64,000 nt of DNA from Bacteroidota bacterium (GTDB lineage Bacteria > Bacteroidota > Ignavibacteria > Ignavibacteriales > SURF-24). Below, piece by piece: positions 46,055 through 55,002 of this stretch. The DNA is taken from assembly GCA_030706145.1 (NCBI GenBank), contig JAUZPB010000003.1, positions 1-64,000 of the forward strand, in the 5' to 3' direction. The notes beneath the pieces were generated by a model. The model did not search any database. It had not been told where the DNA came from and saw only the letters and a program-made list of their open reading frames with translations. Made by a program: the position numbers and the translations under genes. The stretch's first letter is position 1. Each line of letters starts with the position of its first letter.

Positions 46055-47356
46055 TTAAATTTTCTCTTCCACGAGTTCTTTTTTTGCAAGCTTTATCTCG
46101 CCAATAGGTTCAATTTTTGGGACAAGAAGCGTAAAGATCAAAAGCGCTGCAAGGTAAGCAGTACCGGAAATAACAAAGAGTGCGAAATAATTATGTGTCA
46201 GTTGCAATACTAGACCTGCTAAAGAAGCAAACAAAGAGCCTCCAACAGCGCCAGCCATACCGCCTAAGCCTACGATAGAGCCTATAGCTTTTTTAGGAAA
46301 CATATCTGAACTTGTAGTAAAGACATTAGCACTCCAGCCCTGGTGAGCAGCTGCAGCAAGGCCTATCAAAAGCACAGCAAGCCAGAGGTTTGAGGCATGA
46401 GCAGCAAATATTATAGGGACAATAGCAAGAGCGCAGATAAGCATTACGACTTTTCTTGCTTTATTTACTTCCCAGCCTTTGCCAATAAAGAATGAAGAGA
46501 GCCATCCACCGCCAATACTTCCAACCGAAGTCATTGTATATATTACGATCAAAGGAAGGCCAAGATGAGCAAGATCAAGACCATATTCTTTATTCAGGAA
46601 TTTCGGAAGCCAGAAAAGATAGAACCACCATACAGGGTCGGTCATAAATTTTGCAATTACAAAAGCCCAGGTCTGGCGGTATTTAAGAAGGTGTGACCAA
46701 GGAATCTTTTCACCTGGTTCATCAACTTCAGGATCACTCAAAATATATTCTAGTTCTGCTTTTGTTACACTTTTATGTTTTTCGGGCCTTTCATAAATCA
46801 GGAGCCAGAAAATGATCCACAAAAATCCAATTGCACCTGTAACAATAAAAGCCGATTGCCAGCCAAACGTTAGTGTCAACCATGGCACAGCCAGAGGGGC
46901 GAAGACAGCACCAATATTTGCACCCGAATTAAAGATACCAGTAGCAAGAGCTCTTTCTTTTTTGGGGAACCATTCTGCAGTTGCTTTAATAGCAGCTGGG
47001 AAATTGCCTGATTCTCCAAAGCCTAAAGTAAATCTAGCAAATCCGAAACCAAAGACAGACTTTGCAAGAGCATGCCCCATAGCAGCAATACTCCATACTA
47101 CAATTGATACTGCATAACCAAGCTTTGTACCAAATTTATCTATCAGATTACCGACACTCAGAAGTCCAATTGCGTATGCTATCTGAAAAGCTGTCACTAT
47201 ATAACTATATTCAAGTTCAGTCCAGCCTATCTGTTTTTCAAGTACAGGGGCAAGCAAGCCCAGGACTTGCCTATCAATATAATTAATTGTAGTAGCGAAG
47301 AACAAAAGCGCCACTACTGTCCATCGGTACTTACCACTGTTTTTTGTTTGCTCCAT
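46055..47356 (-). CDS. Hexuronate MFS transporter (ExuT-like)
   Basis: A 433-residue major-facilitator permease with about twelve membrane helices. 'TTINYIDRQVLGLLAPVL', 'FGFGFARFTLGFGESGNFPAAIKATAEWFPKKERALATGIFNSGANIG' and the central loop before 'WAFVIAKFMTDPVWWFYLFWLPKFL' match the anion:cation symporter family that includes ExuT. It should import galacturonate and glucuronate by proton symport across the inner membrane. It lies between eda (109 nt upstream) and uxaC (55 nt downstream), in the order import then isomerise. GGAG and CGGA lie upstream of the ATG. Confidence 0.92.
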   Translation of the reverse strand: MEQTKNSGKYRWTVVALLFFATTINYIDRQVLGLLAPVLEKQIGWTELEYSYIVTAFQIAYAIGLLSVGNLIDKFGTKLGYAVSIVVWSIAAMGHALAKSVFGFGFARFTLGFGESGNFPAAIKATAEWFPKKERALATGIFNSGANIGAVFAPLAVPWLTLTFGWQSAFIVTGAIGFLWIIFWLLIYERPEKHKSVTKAELEYILSDPEVDEPGEKIPWSHLLKYRQTWAFVIAKFMTDPVWWFYLFWLPKFLNKEYGLDLAHLGLPLIVIYTMTSVGSIGGGWLSSFFIGKGWEVNKARKVVMLICALAIVPIIFAAHASNLWLAVLLIGLAAAAHQGWSANVFTTSSDMFPKKAIGSIVGLGGMAGAVGGSLFASLAGLVLQLTHNYFALFVISGTAYLAALLIFTLLVPKIEPIGEIKLAKKELVEEKI

Positions 47357-47465
47357 TTTCCGTTATTCTCCAAGATAAATTATTTCGCTTTTATATTTTT
47401 AGGATTTGTGACTGTAAGGCAGAGTTTATGAATTTATCTGCAAGCAGTACTTCATACGGAATCAA

Positions 47466-48425
47466 TTAGTTTTGAATCAGATGCCATGTAAGACCTGCGA
47501 ACTCAGATTCAAAAAATATTGACTGAAGTTTTCCTTCCTTATAGTTAGCTGATTGAGAGTTGAAGTGGTACCCTTTTCTTTCGAAATGTAATACTGCTCT
47601 TTCGATAAAATTTGTACCGACTGCTATATGGCCATGTTGTCCTAAATAATTTTTCTTCAGAAGCTCAATCTCATTTCCAATAAAATTAGAGCCTAGGCCC
47701 TCTTTTAATGGGAGGTTAAAAATACTAGCAATTTCTCTTGCAAGCAGCAAACTTTCATTGGTGGAGTTGCAGTTGATACCAAAATGTCTGATCGAAAATC
47801 CGAGCATCTGGCCTACAGCTTTCAGTGTAAGTTTTGTAATTTCATCGAATTTTTTTGCAGTGATGAGTTCACTATTTATCATCCAGCTGCCTCCGCAAGC
47901 AAGAACTTTAGGAAATCTAAGATAGTCTAGAAGATTATGTTCATTGATTCCGCCTGTAGGAATAAACTTCAAAGTGTTAAAAGGAGCGGCAATGGCTTTC
48001 AGGTAATTTATTCCGCCCATTAATTCTGCCGGGAAGAACTTTACTACTTCCAGTTCATATTGCAGGGCACATTCAATTTCAGTTGGGGTAACGATCCCGG
48101 GAGTTATGGGGATATTATTGGAAAGACAGAACTCGACTACTTTTCTGTTAAAGCCTGGGGAGACTATAAATTTGGCTCCTGCATCGATCGCAGTTTTTAC
48201 TTGTTCAATTGAAAGTACAGTTCCTGCACCAAGGAGCATATCAGGAAAATTCTTAGAGATATTTTCAATAGCTTCTCTAGCAGCATTTGTCCTGAATGTT
48301 ACTTCTGCAACTGGGAGACCTCCATTTTTCAGCGCCTGAACAAGTGGCAGAGCATCCGATGCATCGCTAATCACTATAACAGGGACAATTCCGAATGAGC
48401 CAATTTCTTCTAGAATCTTATCCAT
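47466..48425 (-). CDS. eda: KDPG aldolase fused to a C-terminal VOC-like domain
   Basis: A 319-residue two-domain protein. Residues 1-213 are a KDPG/KHG aldolase with E41 ('VAEVTFRTNAA') and the Schiff-base lysine K129 ('LEVVKFFPAELMGG'), equivalent to E45 and K133 of E. coli Eda. It splits KDPG into pyruvate and glyceraldehyde 3-phosphate. Residues about 214-319 ('IRHFGINCNSTNESLLLAREIASIFNL', 'HIAVGTNFIERAVLHFERKGYHF') look like a vicinal-oxygen-chelate or glyoxalase-type domain. Similar long Eda proteins of about 320 residues occur in some Clostridia. The second domain's role is unknown. No clear ribosome-binding site precedes the ATG. It is the first gene of eda-exuT-uxaC. Confidence 0.93.
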   Translation of the reverse strand: MDKILEEIGSFGIVPVIVISDASDALPLVQALKNGGLPVAEVTFRTNAAREAIENISKNFPDMLLGAGTVLSIEQVKTAIDAGAKFIVSPGFNRKVVEFCLSNNIPITPGIVTPTEIECALQYELEVVKFFPAELMGGINYLKAIAAPFNTLKFIPTGGINEHNLLDYLRFPKVLACGGSWMINSELITAKKFDEITKLTLKAVGQMLGFSIRHFGINCNSTNESLLLAREIASIFNLPLKEGLGSNFIGNEIELLKKNYLGQHGHIAVGTNFIERAVLHFERKGYHFNSQSANYKEGKLQSIFFESEFAGLTWHLIQN

Positions 48426-48838
48426 TTTTGGCCAATATATTATGGGTTATTTACTTAAAAGAGTATTTACCTTATTTTCAGTCAGAACCCTTGCAAGTCT
48501 AGTTTACAATGTCAAGGAATTAAAAATATAAGTCGTTAGTTTATCCATAAAGTTAACGATAAAGTTATTATTTACTTTGTGAAATTAGATAAAAATATAA
48601 ATGATGTCAAATATTTTTATCCTATCTTAGTATTCCTTTTTTTGTCATTATTTATCTTCTATTAAACATTATTCTAAAAATGTGTTATAGAGATGACAGT
48701 CATATTATCCATTCAAATAGAATATGCGGAGCTAGGAGAGCTTTTGTCTTCTTTCGGCTCCGCAATAAAAGGAGTCTATCATTACATATTTGTCATATTA
48801 ACTTGTCTTATAGTCAAATGTTCCATTAGGTTCAAGCT
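48426..48838. other. Intergenic region upstream of eda (413 bp)
   Basis: No gene is convincing; the 66-residue frame at 48693-48893 overlaps the next gene antisense. It should hold the eda-exuT-uxaC promoter. A 12-bp tandem unit ATAAAGTTA recurs at 48547-48555 and 48559-48567, about 120 bp upstream of eda, and may be a regulator site. The terminator of the beta-helix gene lies at 48725-48764. Confidence 0.5.
48725..48764 (-). terminator. Terminator of the beta-helix gene
   Basis: An 8-bp GC-rich stem pairs TGCGGAGC (48725-48732) with GCTCCGCA (48757-48764) across a 24-nt loop. On the minus strand a T-rich TATTCTATTT follows. It lies 75 bp past the stop codon. Confidence 0.6.
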
Positions 48839-50503
48839 TTACTTTAGCAGTTGCATTTTCCTTGAGATCATTACATCATTTGATATAAGCTGATAGAAAT
48901 AAATTCCTGAAGAGACAACCTTGCCGAATGAATCTCTTCCGTTCCAAATGACATTAAATCTACCACTATTCATCTGCTGATTATTAACTAGTCTTTTTAT
49001 TTCCTGTCCAAGAGAATTGTAAATAACAACAGAAATTTTAGATTCCTTCGGCAAATTAAAAACAATATTAGTTGAAGGATTAAAAGGATTTGGATAATTC
49101 TGCTCAAGAGAATAGTTACTTACAATAGTATTTGAAATACGGTCAACGCCTGTTGCAGAGGACCACGTTAGAGCGCCGACTGGTCCACCTGTTGTCGAGC
49201 CAGTAAAGGCAGGAGAAGTAGTTGGATAAGAGCAGTTAAGAGAGTCATAATAATAATCTGAGCTTCTGCGGTCATAATCAAAATCAGTTTTCCAATTGGT
49301 CGTTGATTTAGTTTTATTAGCGCCTGCAGGATCCCTATACCATTCCATAAACTTAGTCATTAGTTTCGGTACATTTTTTAGGGCAATAGGTGTAGCAAGT
49401 TTAATGAAAGCCTTTGTAGAATCTGCCCCAAGCTTTTTATTAACAAACCATGTAAGAGGGGTTCCCTCTGATATGCCTGCAGCTTTATATTTATCAAAGA
49501 AAGCTTGTCCTTCAGCTGAAATGCAGTAATAATTATTCTTTATTGTATATTTTGTCGTATCGTTAGGACTTGTTATAACCCAAGTCATTCTTGCGCCTCC
49601 CCACTTATCTTTTTCACCACTATCGGTAAACTCAGCCTGACGGACATAATCAGAGTCATTTCCCAAAGCAAAAGCATCGCAAAGGAGGTTATTTGTTATA
49701 TTTACCTGGTAACCAACTTTACCAAGAGAAAGTAAACCATGATAAGACATACCATTTACAAGAGTATTATGGTCGAAAAGAAGATATTTAATTGGAGCTG
49801 TACTTGAGAAGTGGCGTATAACGCGGTCTTGCCAGTTAACAAATGTACAATTTTGAACAATAAGCGAATCAACAGAACCGCTTCTTACATCCAGACCTTT
49901 TCCAGCGCCAAGATTTGAGCGTCCAAGATATCCCATGTTTGCGAAAATTGTATTTGTAACTTTAACAAGGTGGGGTGCCTGATCAGTACGAATATGGTTA
50001 CCATTGACATTATTGAGAATGCAGCTATCGATAACGATATTAACACCTGCTGAACCTGTATTGAACAAAGCTCCCTGGAGACCGCCAAGATTTTCTGCTA
50101 GGGGTTCAAAGAATCCAGACATTACAATATTCTTCAGAGTCAGATCAGCTTTAATAAGTACCATTTGACCTGGTGGAACTTTACTTACAGGGTTATTATC
50201 CAGATATATAAACGGCTTCCAGCCAGGGCCATTTTCTGATTTCATAGTTAATGTGTAGCCAGTATTTGTAATGACACTATTGACCAGATAAATACCATCT
50301 CTTTTTAGTATATAAACACGGTTAGGATCGGCCCTCTGGCCATTTGCCAGTGTATCACCGACAATTGCATCGTTAAGGTATTTTGGTCCACCTTTGTCAT
50401 TTGGCAAGATCACTTTGTCATGATTGGTTTGTCCAAAGGAGATCTTACACAAGGGAAAAAGAACAATAAAACACATAATACAGGCCTTACGTAAACTTTT
50501 CAT
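48839..50503 (-). CDS. Secreted right-handed beta-helix protein, pectate-lyase-like, with T9SS tail
   Basis: A 554-residue protein with a signal peptide ending 'KISFGQ'. Residues about 40-330 show repeated beta-helix rungs ('IVIDSCILNNVNGNHIRTD', 'LIVQNCTFVNWQDRVIRHF', 'YLLFDHNTLVNGMSYHGLLSLGK', 'VNITNNLLCDAF'), as in pectate-lyase and chondroitinase-like folds and DUF5123-type proteins. No canonical PL1/PL9 catalytic set could be assigned with confidence. The C-terminal 92 residues form a type A T9SS sorting domain ('EQNYPNPFNPST...GIYFYQLI'), so the protein should be surface-attached or released. GGAGG precedes the ATG. Its place between a TonB receptor and eda suggests binding or cleavage of pectin at the cell surface. 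Confidence 0.82.
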   Translation of the reverse strand: MKSLRKACIMCFIVLFPLCKISFGQTNHDKVILPNDKGGPKYLNDAIVGDTLANGQRADPNRVYILKRDGIYLVNSVITNTGYTLTMKSENGPGWKPFIYLDNNPVSKVPPGQMVLIKADLTLKNIVMSGFFEPLAENLGGLQGALFNTGSAGVNIVIDSCILNNVNGNHIRTDQAPHLVKVTNTIFANMGYLGRSNLGAGKGLDVRSGSVDSLIVQNCTFVNWQDRVIRHFSSTAPIKYLLFDHNTLVNGMSYHGLLSLGKVGYQVNITNNLLCDAFALGNDSDYVRQAEFTDSGEKDKWGGARMTWVITSPNDTTKYTIKNNYYCISAEGQAFFDKYKAAGISEGTPLTWFVNKKLGADSTKAFIKLATPIALKNVPKLMTKFMEWYRDPAGANKTKSTTNWKTDFDYDRRSSDYYYDSLNCSYPTTSPAFTGSTTGGPVGALTWSSATGVDRISNTIVSNYSLEQNYPNPFNPSTNIVFNLPKESKISVVIYNSLGQEIKRLVNNQQMNSGRFNVIWNGRDSFGKVVSSGIYFYQLISNDVMISRKMQLLK

Positions 50504-50582
50504 TTTGATAGCCTCCAGGGAATTATGATTTAGTTTTACAATAATTTATTATGTGAAACGAGCTTTTTTTTCAGGAGAAAAA

Positions 50583-50628
50583 GAAGTAAGAAGGTTGTAA
50601 ACCAAATACCATTTTACCTTTTTACTTC
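50583..50628 (-). terminator. Terminator after the pectin-cluster TonB receptor
   Basis: Imperfect arms GAAGTAAGAAGGT (from 50583) and ACCTTTTTACTTC (to 50628) pair around a 20-nt loop. On the minus strand TTTTTCTCC follows. It separates the receptor from the beta-helix gene. Confidence 0.6.
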
Positions 50629-50647
50629 CCATTTTTTATTTCGCTTG

Positions 50648-53600
50648 TTATAAAGTGACTCTTACTCCCAGATCGCCTGTCATATCATATCTCTGGCTGT
50701 TTTGCAGCAAGTTCCATCCTGTAACTTTATTATTGATATTTGTAAATTCCTCGACGTTAGTAAAGTTGTTAAGATTAAAGAACAAAGACACATTTCTGTT
50801 AATATCTTGCTTTACAGCAAGGTCCCACTTGGTATAGCGTCCCTGAACAATATTAGTTCTATTATCTGGTGTAAATGAAGTGTTGAATTCGCCATTATAG
50901 AAGAAAGAAAGTCTAGCTGAGAATCCGCCAAGCTCATATCCAAAAGCAATATTGCCGAAGAACTCTGGTTGGCCTTCCAGTTTCTGTTTTGTTTCTTTAT
51001 TTACAGTCACAGGGAAAGTATGCCAAACTTCTTTACCTCGTATAATTACTACAGATGAGTCAATTCGAGTCTCTGATGAGAGTACATATGTTTCAGATCT
51101 AACAACAGAGAAGTTATAACTAAGGACAATATTTTGCAGATATCCAGGGAGGAATTTCATTCTAGCCTGATGTTCAACCTCAAAGCCCCATACCTTAGTA
51201 GGTTTTCCGGAGTTATATGGGGTTGTTAAAGCATATAATGTTCCCTGAACAAAAGGTGATTGAGCTTTAATCCCCAAGCTGTCGAACAGCCTTTTCTCTT
51301 CGTTTGATTTTGCCGAAACCTGCAGGCCATTTACCATATGAAACATATCTTTAATTTCTTTATAAAATGCAGATACAGAGAAAAGTCCAAGGTCGTTACT
51401 AAACAAAGATGTATTGACTTCGAAATTCCAGGCTTGTGCTGATCTCAAATTTGGATTACCTATTGAAAGGACAACGTTATTAGTAATGCCCGGAATTGTA
51501 GTGCCGCTAGTTCTTGCTACAAAATTAGCAAGCCGCTGATTAAAGTCGGGTCTTGCAAGCGCTTTATAAGCAGCCAGACGAATATTGAGGTATTCAGTTG
51601 GTCTTAGTACTAGGTTAACATTTGGCAGCCAGATAGTTTCATTGTGTGTAGCAAGAGTATCTCTTAATTGACCGCTAGGAGCCGGATAGCCAGTAAGAGC
51701 TCCTTTTGAATATTTTGAAAGATAATCATTTTTTTCATTTTCAACTCTTAGTCCTGCAATTACAGTAGCAAATTCACCGATGTTAAAAGTATTCATAAGG
51801 TAAGCAGCTGAAATGCGTTCAACTATATCATAATAATCTGCCTGTACTTCCAAATTCGTTTTATATTCTGCGTCTTTACCATCCAAAGTAGCAACACCAT
51901 TTTTATTAAGCTCATACCACTGGCGCAGTTTATCCGGATTAACTAAAGGATTGAGTTCATATTTTGAATAAAGGTTTCTGTTTACAGGTGTTGGGTCCAA
52001 AAAATTAGTAAATAGTATTTTTCCACCATCTGTAAAAAGGTTTTCAAAGTATGTTCCGGCAAAGTTTTTTATTTGTACTGAGCCATCAGAGGCAATATAA
52101 TATTTTCTAAAAGGCTCGGTAATATAAGGAGAGAGGTTTTCTGTACTTTGTTTGAAGCGGTTCTTATATCTATATTTTCCTCCAAACTTAAATTCACCGG
52201 CAAGGTCATCGCTGAGAGTATATTTTCTAGAGACATCGACAAAAGCAGTTTTCTCTTTATCGATATTATATTCTGTTCTAAAGAATGCCCAGTTAAGAGT
52301 AGCTTTGCTAAAATTATTGAGAGCATAAGGGATCAGTTTTTCAGGAGAATCCTTCAATGTAGGAATAGTCTTTGTGTTCATACCTGAAACAGGATTGCCG
52401 CTATTATCAAGTAATGATGGCTCATTAAACTGAAGAGAATAGTCATACGGGTTATCACCTTTTGATTGAGCAAAGGACAGTCCCCAGTTAGTTTCAAAGC
52501 CAAAAAGGTTATTATCACCTCTAAGTGAACTATTAAAAGTATTTATCTCCTGCTCAACGTTCTGTGCATTATAGACTACTTCGGTACTATATGGATAATT
52601 TCTATTATATAGAGTATAGTCCCTGTTTGTTTTATTATAGATACCACTTAGCCTTATCGTTCCACCTTCAGGAGTATTTACATCAAATAATAAGCTTAAA
52701 CCTCCTCTTTTTCTAATCTCATTTCTATAATTCACATTAAAATCTGTGATAATGTAATTAGTACCTTTTCCGTCAAAGTTCTGATTATAGGCTAGTCCAA
52801 TGTTTTCATTACTTCTGTTTCTTCTTTCAATGTTGCCCGAGAGCTGAAGTCCCAAAATATCCGAAAAAAATCTTTCGCCATAGCGAAGTGTAAAATCATA
52901 TTGCTTTGCGGTATTATCGAGCTGGTTATAAATGCCTTTTGCATCAAGTCTTAATAATCTTTTTTCGGGAGCTTTTTTAGTTACAAGATTAACAGAGCCA
53001 GCAATTGCATCGGCATCCTTATCTGGTGTTAGAGCCTTGAAGAGTTCAATGCCTGCAAGTGAGCCTTGAGAAACAGTGCTCAGGTCGACACCTCTTGAGT
53101 CAGCATCTGTAGGAGCAAGGCGGATGCCATCAACTGTAACAGTCCCGAATTTATCGCTCATTCCACGCATTACAATTTTATTTGCCTCGCCGCCAGAGCG
53201 TTGAAGAGCCACACCAGGCAGTCGGCCAATTGCTTCAGCTGCATTAGCGTCTGGCAATTCCTGGATTTTTTCTTCAGACACAACATTTATAATAGTATTA
53301 GATCTCACCTGCTGATTAATAGCCGCGGCTTGACCTAATGCCTGTCCTGTAACAAGTACAGTTGCACCTTCAATAAAATCTGGTGTAAGTAATTCATTGA
53401 ATTCTTTTGCCTGGTCTTCTCTTATATCTACAATAACTTCTTTTGTTTTATAGCCTATATAGGATATTCTGACGAAATAAGATCCTTCAGGAATTCTAGG
53501 GATCTTATATAGTCCTTCAACGTCAGTAGCAGCGCCAAGCGAAGTCCCCTTGATATAAATGCTAGCGCCAACAAGTGGAGTGTTCGTCAGTGAGTCTTTG

Positions 53601-53695
53601 ATAGTTCCGCGCAAGCCGCCTTGGGCAAGCGTTATTGTAGAAGCAAAAAGAGGCAGGAAGAGAAATAATAGTTTTCCCTTAGACAAGAATTTCAT
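50648..53695 (-). CDS. TonB-dependent receptor of the pectin cluster
   Basis: A 1015-residue outer-membrane receptor. A signal peptide ending 'ITLAQ' is followed by a carboxypeptidase-regulatory-like domain (about 27-105, 'LRGTIKDSLTNTPLVGASIYIKG'). The plug (about 120-235, 'EAIGRLPGVALQRSGGEANKIVMRGMSDKFGTVTVDGIRL') and a large beta-barrel follow, ending 'GDLGVRVTL'. The plug resembles the Xanthomonas/Caulobacter-type receptors tied to plant-polymer uptake more than classic SusC. No SusD-like lipoprotein lies next to it. It probably imports pectic oligosaccharides using energy from a TonB-ExbBD complex. GGGAG precedes the ATG. It is the upstream-most gene of the pectin cluster, with its own terminator. 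Confidence 0.9.
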   Translation of the reverse strand: MKFLSKGKLLFLFLPLFASTITLAQGGLRGTIKDSLTNTPLVGASIYIKGTSLGAATDVEGLYKIPRIPEGSYFVRISYIGYKTKEVIVDIREDQAKEFNELLTPDFIEGATVLVTGQALGQAAAINQQVRSNTIINVVSEEKIQELPDANAAEAIGRLPGVALQRSGGEANKIVMRGMSDKFGTVTVDGIRLAPTDADSRGVDLSTVSQGSLAGIELFKALTPDKDADAIAGSVNLVTKKAPEKRLLRLDAKGIYNQLDNTAKQYDFTLRYGERFFSDILGLQLSGNIERRNRSNENIGLAYNQNFDGKGTNYIITDFNVNYRNEIRKRGGLSLLFDVNTPEGGTIRLSGIYNKTNRDYTLYNRNYPYSTEVVYNAQNVEQEINTFNSSLRGDNNLFGFETNWGLSFAQSKGDNPYDYSLQFNEPSLLDNSGNPVSGMNTKTIPTLKDSPEKLIPYALNNFSKATLNWAFFRTEYNIDKEKTAFVDVSRKYTLSDDLAGEFKFGGKYRYKNRFKQSTENLSPYITEPFRKYYIASDGSVQIKNFAGTYFENLFTDGGKILFTNFLDPTPVNRNLYSKYELNPLVNPDKLRQWYELNKNGVATLDGKDAEYKTNLEVQADYYDIVERISAAYLMNTFNIGEFATVIAGLRVENEKNDYLSKYSKGALTGYPAPSGQLRDTLATHNETIWLPNVNLVLRPTEYLNIRLAAYKALARPDFNQRLANFVARTSGTTIPGITNNVVLSIGNPNLRSAQAWNFEVNTSLFSNDLGLFSVSAFYKEIKDMFHMVNGLQVSAKSNEEKRLFDSLGIKAQSPFVQGTLYALTTPYNSGKPTKVWGFEVEHQARMKFLPGYLQNIVLSYNFSVVRSETYVLSSETRIDSSVVIIRGKEVWHTFPVTVNKETKQKLEGQPEFFGNIAFGYELGGFSARLSFFYNGEFNTSFTPDNRTNIVQGRYTKWDLAVKQDINRNVSLFFNLNNFTNVEEFTNINNKVTGWNLLQNSQRYDMTGDLGVRVTL

Positions 53696-53913
53696 ACAAT
53701 TACTCCCAATAATTAGGTTGTGCTACTTTTAAGGAAACTCAAAATAATAGTCCTAAAACCAAGCCTAACAGAGATCTTGTAATGTCGTAAACGCCAAAGT
53801 CATCATTTACTTTATCGATTAAGCTAAAATTAGAAGAATTTATTTTCGTTGTCAAGAAGATTTTTATAAAATCATCAACTTAAATTTTCCAGCTTCAGTG
53901 ATCACCTATCTCT

Positions 53914-53937
53914 CTTAAATGCAAAATTGCATTTAAG
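53914..53937. promoter_or_regulatory. 24-bp dyad, possible operator or terminator
   Basis: CTTAAATGCA (53914-53923) is the exact inverse of TGCATTTAAG (53928-53937), with 4 nt between. It lies 36 bp past the DUF4249 stop and about 220 bp upstream of the pectin-cluster receptor start. The dyad has no T-tract on the minus strand, so an operator is at least as likely as a terminator. Confidence 0.45.
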
Positions 53938-53973
53938 AATCCGATAATATCTTTTATTTGTTTTAGTAGGAGA

Positions 53974-55002
53974 TCAGTCAGCATTTGTTTTGTATCCGAA
54001 GGAATGGACATAATCTCTATCAACAGAAAAAGTCCTTGAGTTAACTTTATAAGAGCCGAAAATACCCAGACCTCCTATTATGTTTGAGTATGTATTTTCA
54101 TCCAGACGAATTGAATAGCTATCCAGGTAGCCATTTGTACTGGAATAATAAGCGGCCAGATTTCTGTCATAATCAGTTATTATAAATGAAGCACCATTAA
54201 TGCGTATATCGGATGGATCAGATGCAAAGGAAGCGATAGATTTCATTGCAAAATCAATTGCAGAATATTCGTACGAAACCGAAGGGCCATTGTTTGGGTT
54301 AGGATAAACCGGAATAGATTGTCCATTTTTACTTACATATTTTAATGGGATTTCCACATCAAAGCTTTGGCCTGTTTTTAGATTAGTAGCATTTATTGAG
54401 AATTTTGAAAAGAACAAGTGGTCAGGAAATATATCTTCTCCCCACGAAAATGTAAGTGAAGTGCCCCAATAAAAGCTATTAACATTAGTAGTTATGCCGT
54501 GATTAAAGGTTCTGTTAGATTCAATTTGAAGTATAAGCGGAGTTGTAGTTTCCGCAGAAAGGATATGGCCATCGGGCATTTTGACTACAATTTTGCAATT
54601 ATCACGGCCATATTCGGACTTTGACATAAGCATTTTAGGAGAATAGTAATAATGCAATTTTTTATAATAATATCTATAGGTGCCATCATCCAGCTTATCC
54701 CTTAACTGTACAGAATCCACAAGCACGTAATCTTTATTAGCATAAGTAAATATAACTTCTGCTCCATTTATACACATACTACTATCGGGATTTTGCGCTA
54801 CGAATCCATTAACATCGTAGGGTCGACTAAGGACGAGTTTAACACTAGGAGAGGAATAAACACCCCCATAAGTACTTATCGTACAATTTGCTATATAGAG
54901 ATCATTGCGTATGGCGGTCTTTGGATTAAAGTCCTCTTCACAAGCAATGTTAAGTAACGACAGAGTAATTAATAAAGAGATATATGCAAATCTTATTTTC
55001 AT
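53974..55002 (-). CDS. DUF4249 family lipoprotein
   Basis: A 342-residue lipoprotein. The signal ends in a lipobox 'LLNIAC' with the lipidated Cys at residue 21. The mature domain, 'NDLYIANCTISTYGGVYSSPSVKLVLSRPYD' through a beta-rich C-terminal part, matches DUF4249, a family usually encoded next to TonB-dependent receptors and thought to be a surface-exposed partner. Its start codon overlaps the receptor stop by 4 nt (ATGA), so the two are translationally coupled. The substrate is unknown. The sequence does not resemble SusD. Confidence 0.85.
   Translation of the reverse strand: MKIRFAYISLLITLSLLNIACEEDFNPKTAIRNDLYIANCTISTYGGVYSSPSVKLVLSRPYDVNGFVAQNPDSSMCINGAEVIFTYANKDYVLVDSVQLRDKLDDGTYRYYYKKLHYYYSPKMLMSKSEYGRDNCKIVVKMPDGHILSAETTTPLILQIESNRTFNHGITTNVNSFYWGTSLTFSWGEDIFPDHLFFSKFSINATNLKTGQSFDVEIPLKYVSKNGQSIPVYPNPNNGPSVSYEYSAIDFAMKSIASFASDPSDIRINGASFIITDYDRNLAAYYSSTNGYLDSYSIRLDENTYSNIIGGLGIFGSYKVNSRTFSVDRDYVHSFGYKTNAD

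Noticed and set aside
46055..46089. Overlap between exuT and uxaC frames
   Set aside because: The true uxaC start is the ATG at 45999, where the family N-terminus begins. The upstream part has no family similarity.
48693..48893. 66-residue plus-strand frame near the beta-helix gene
   Set aside because: It overlaps the 3' end of a well-supported gene on the other strand, has no ribosome-binding site, and its composition looks random.
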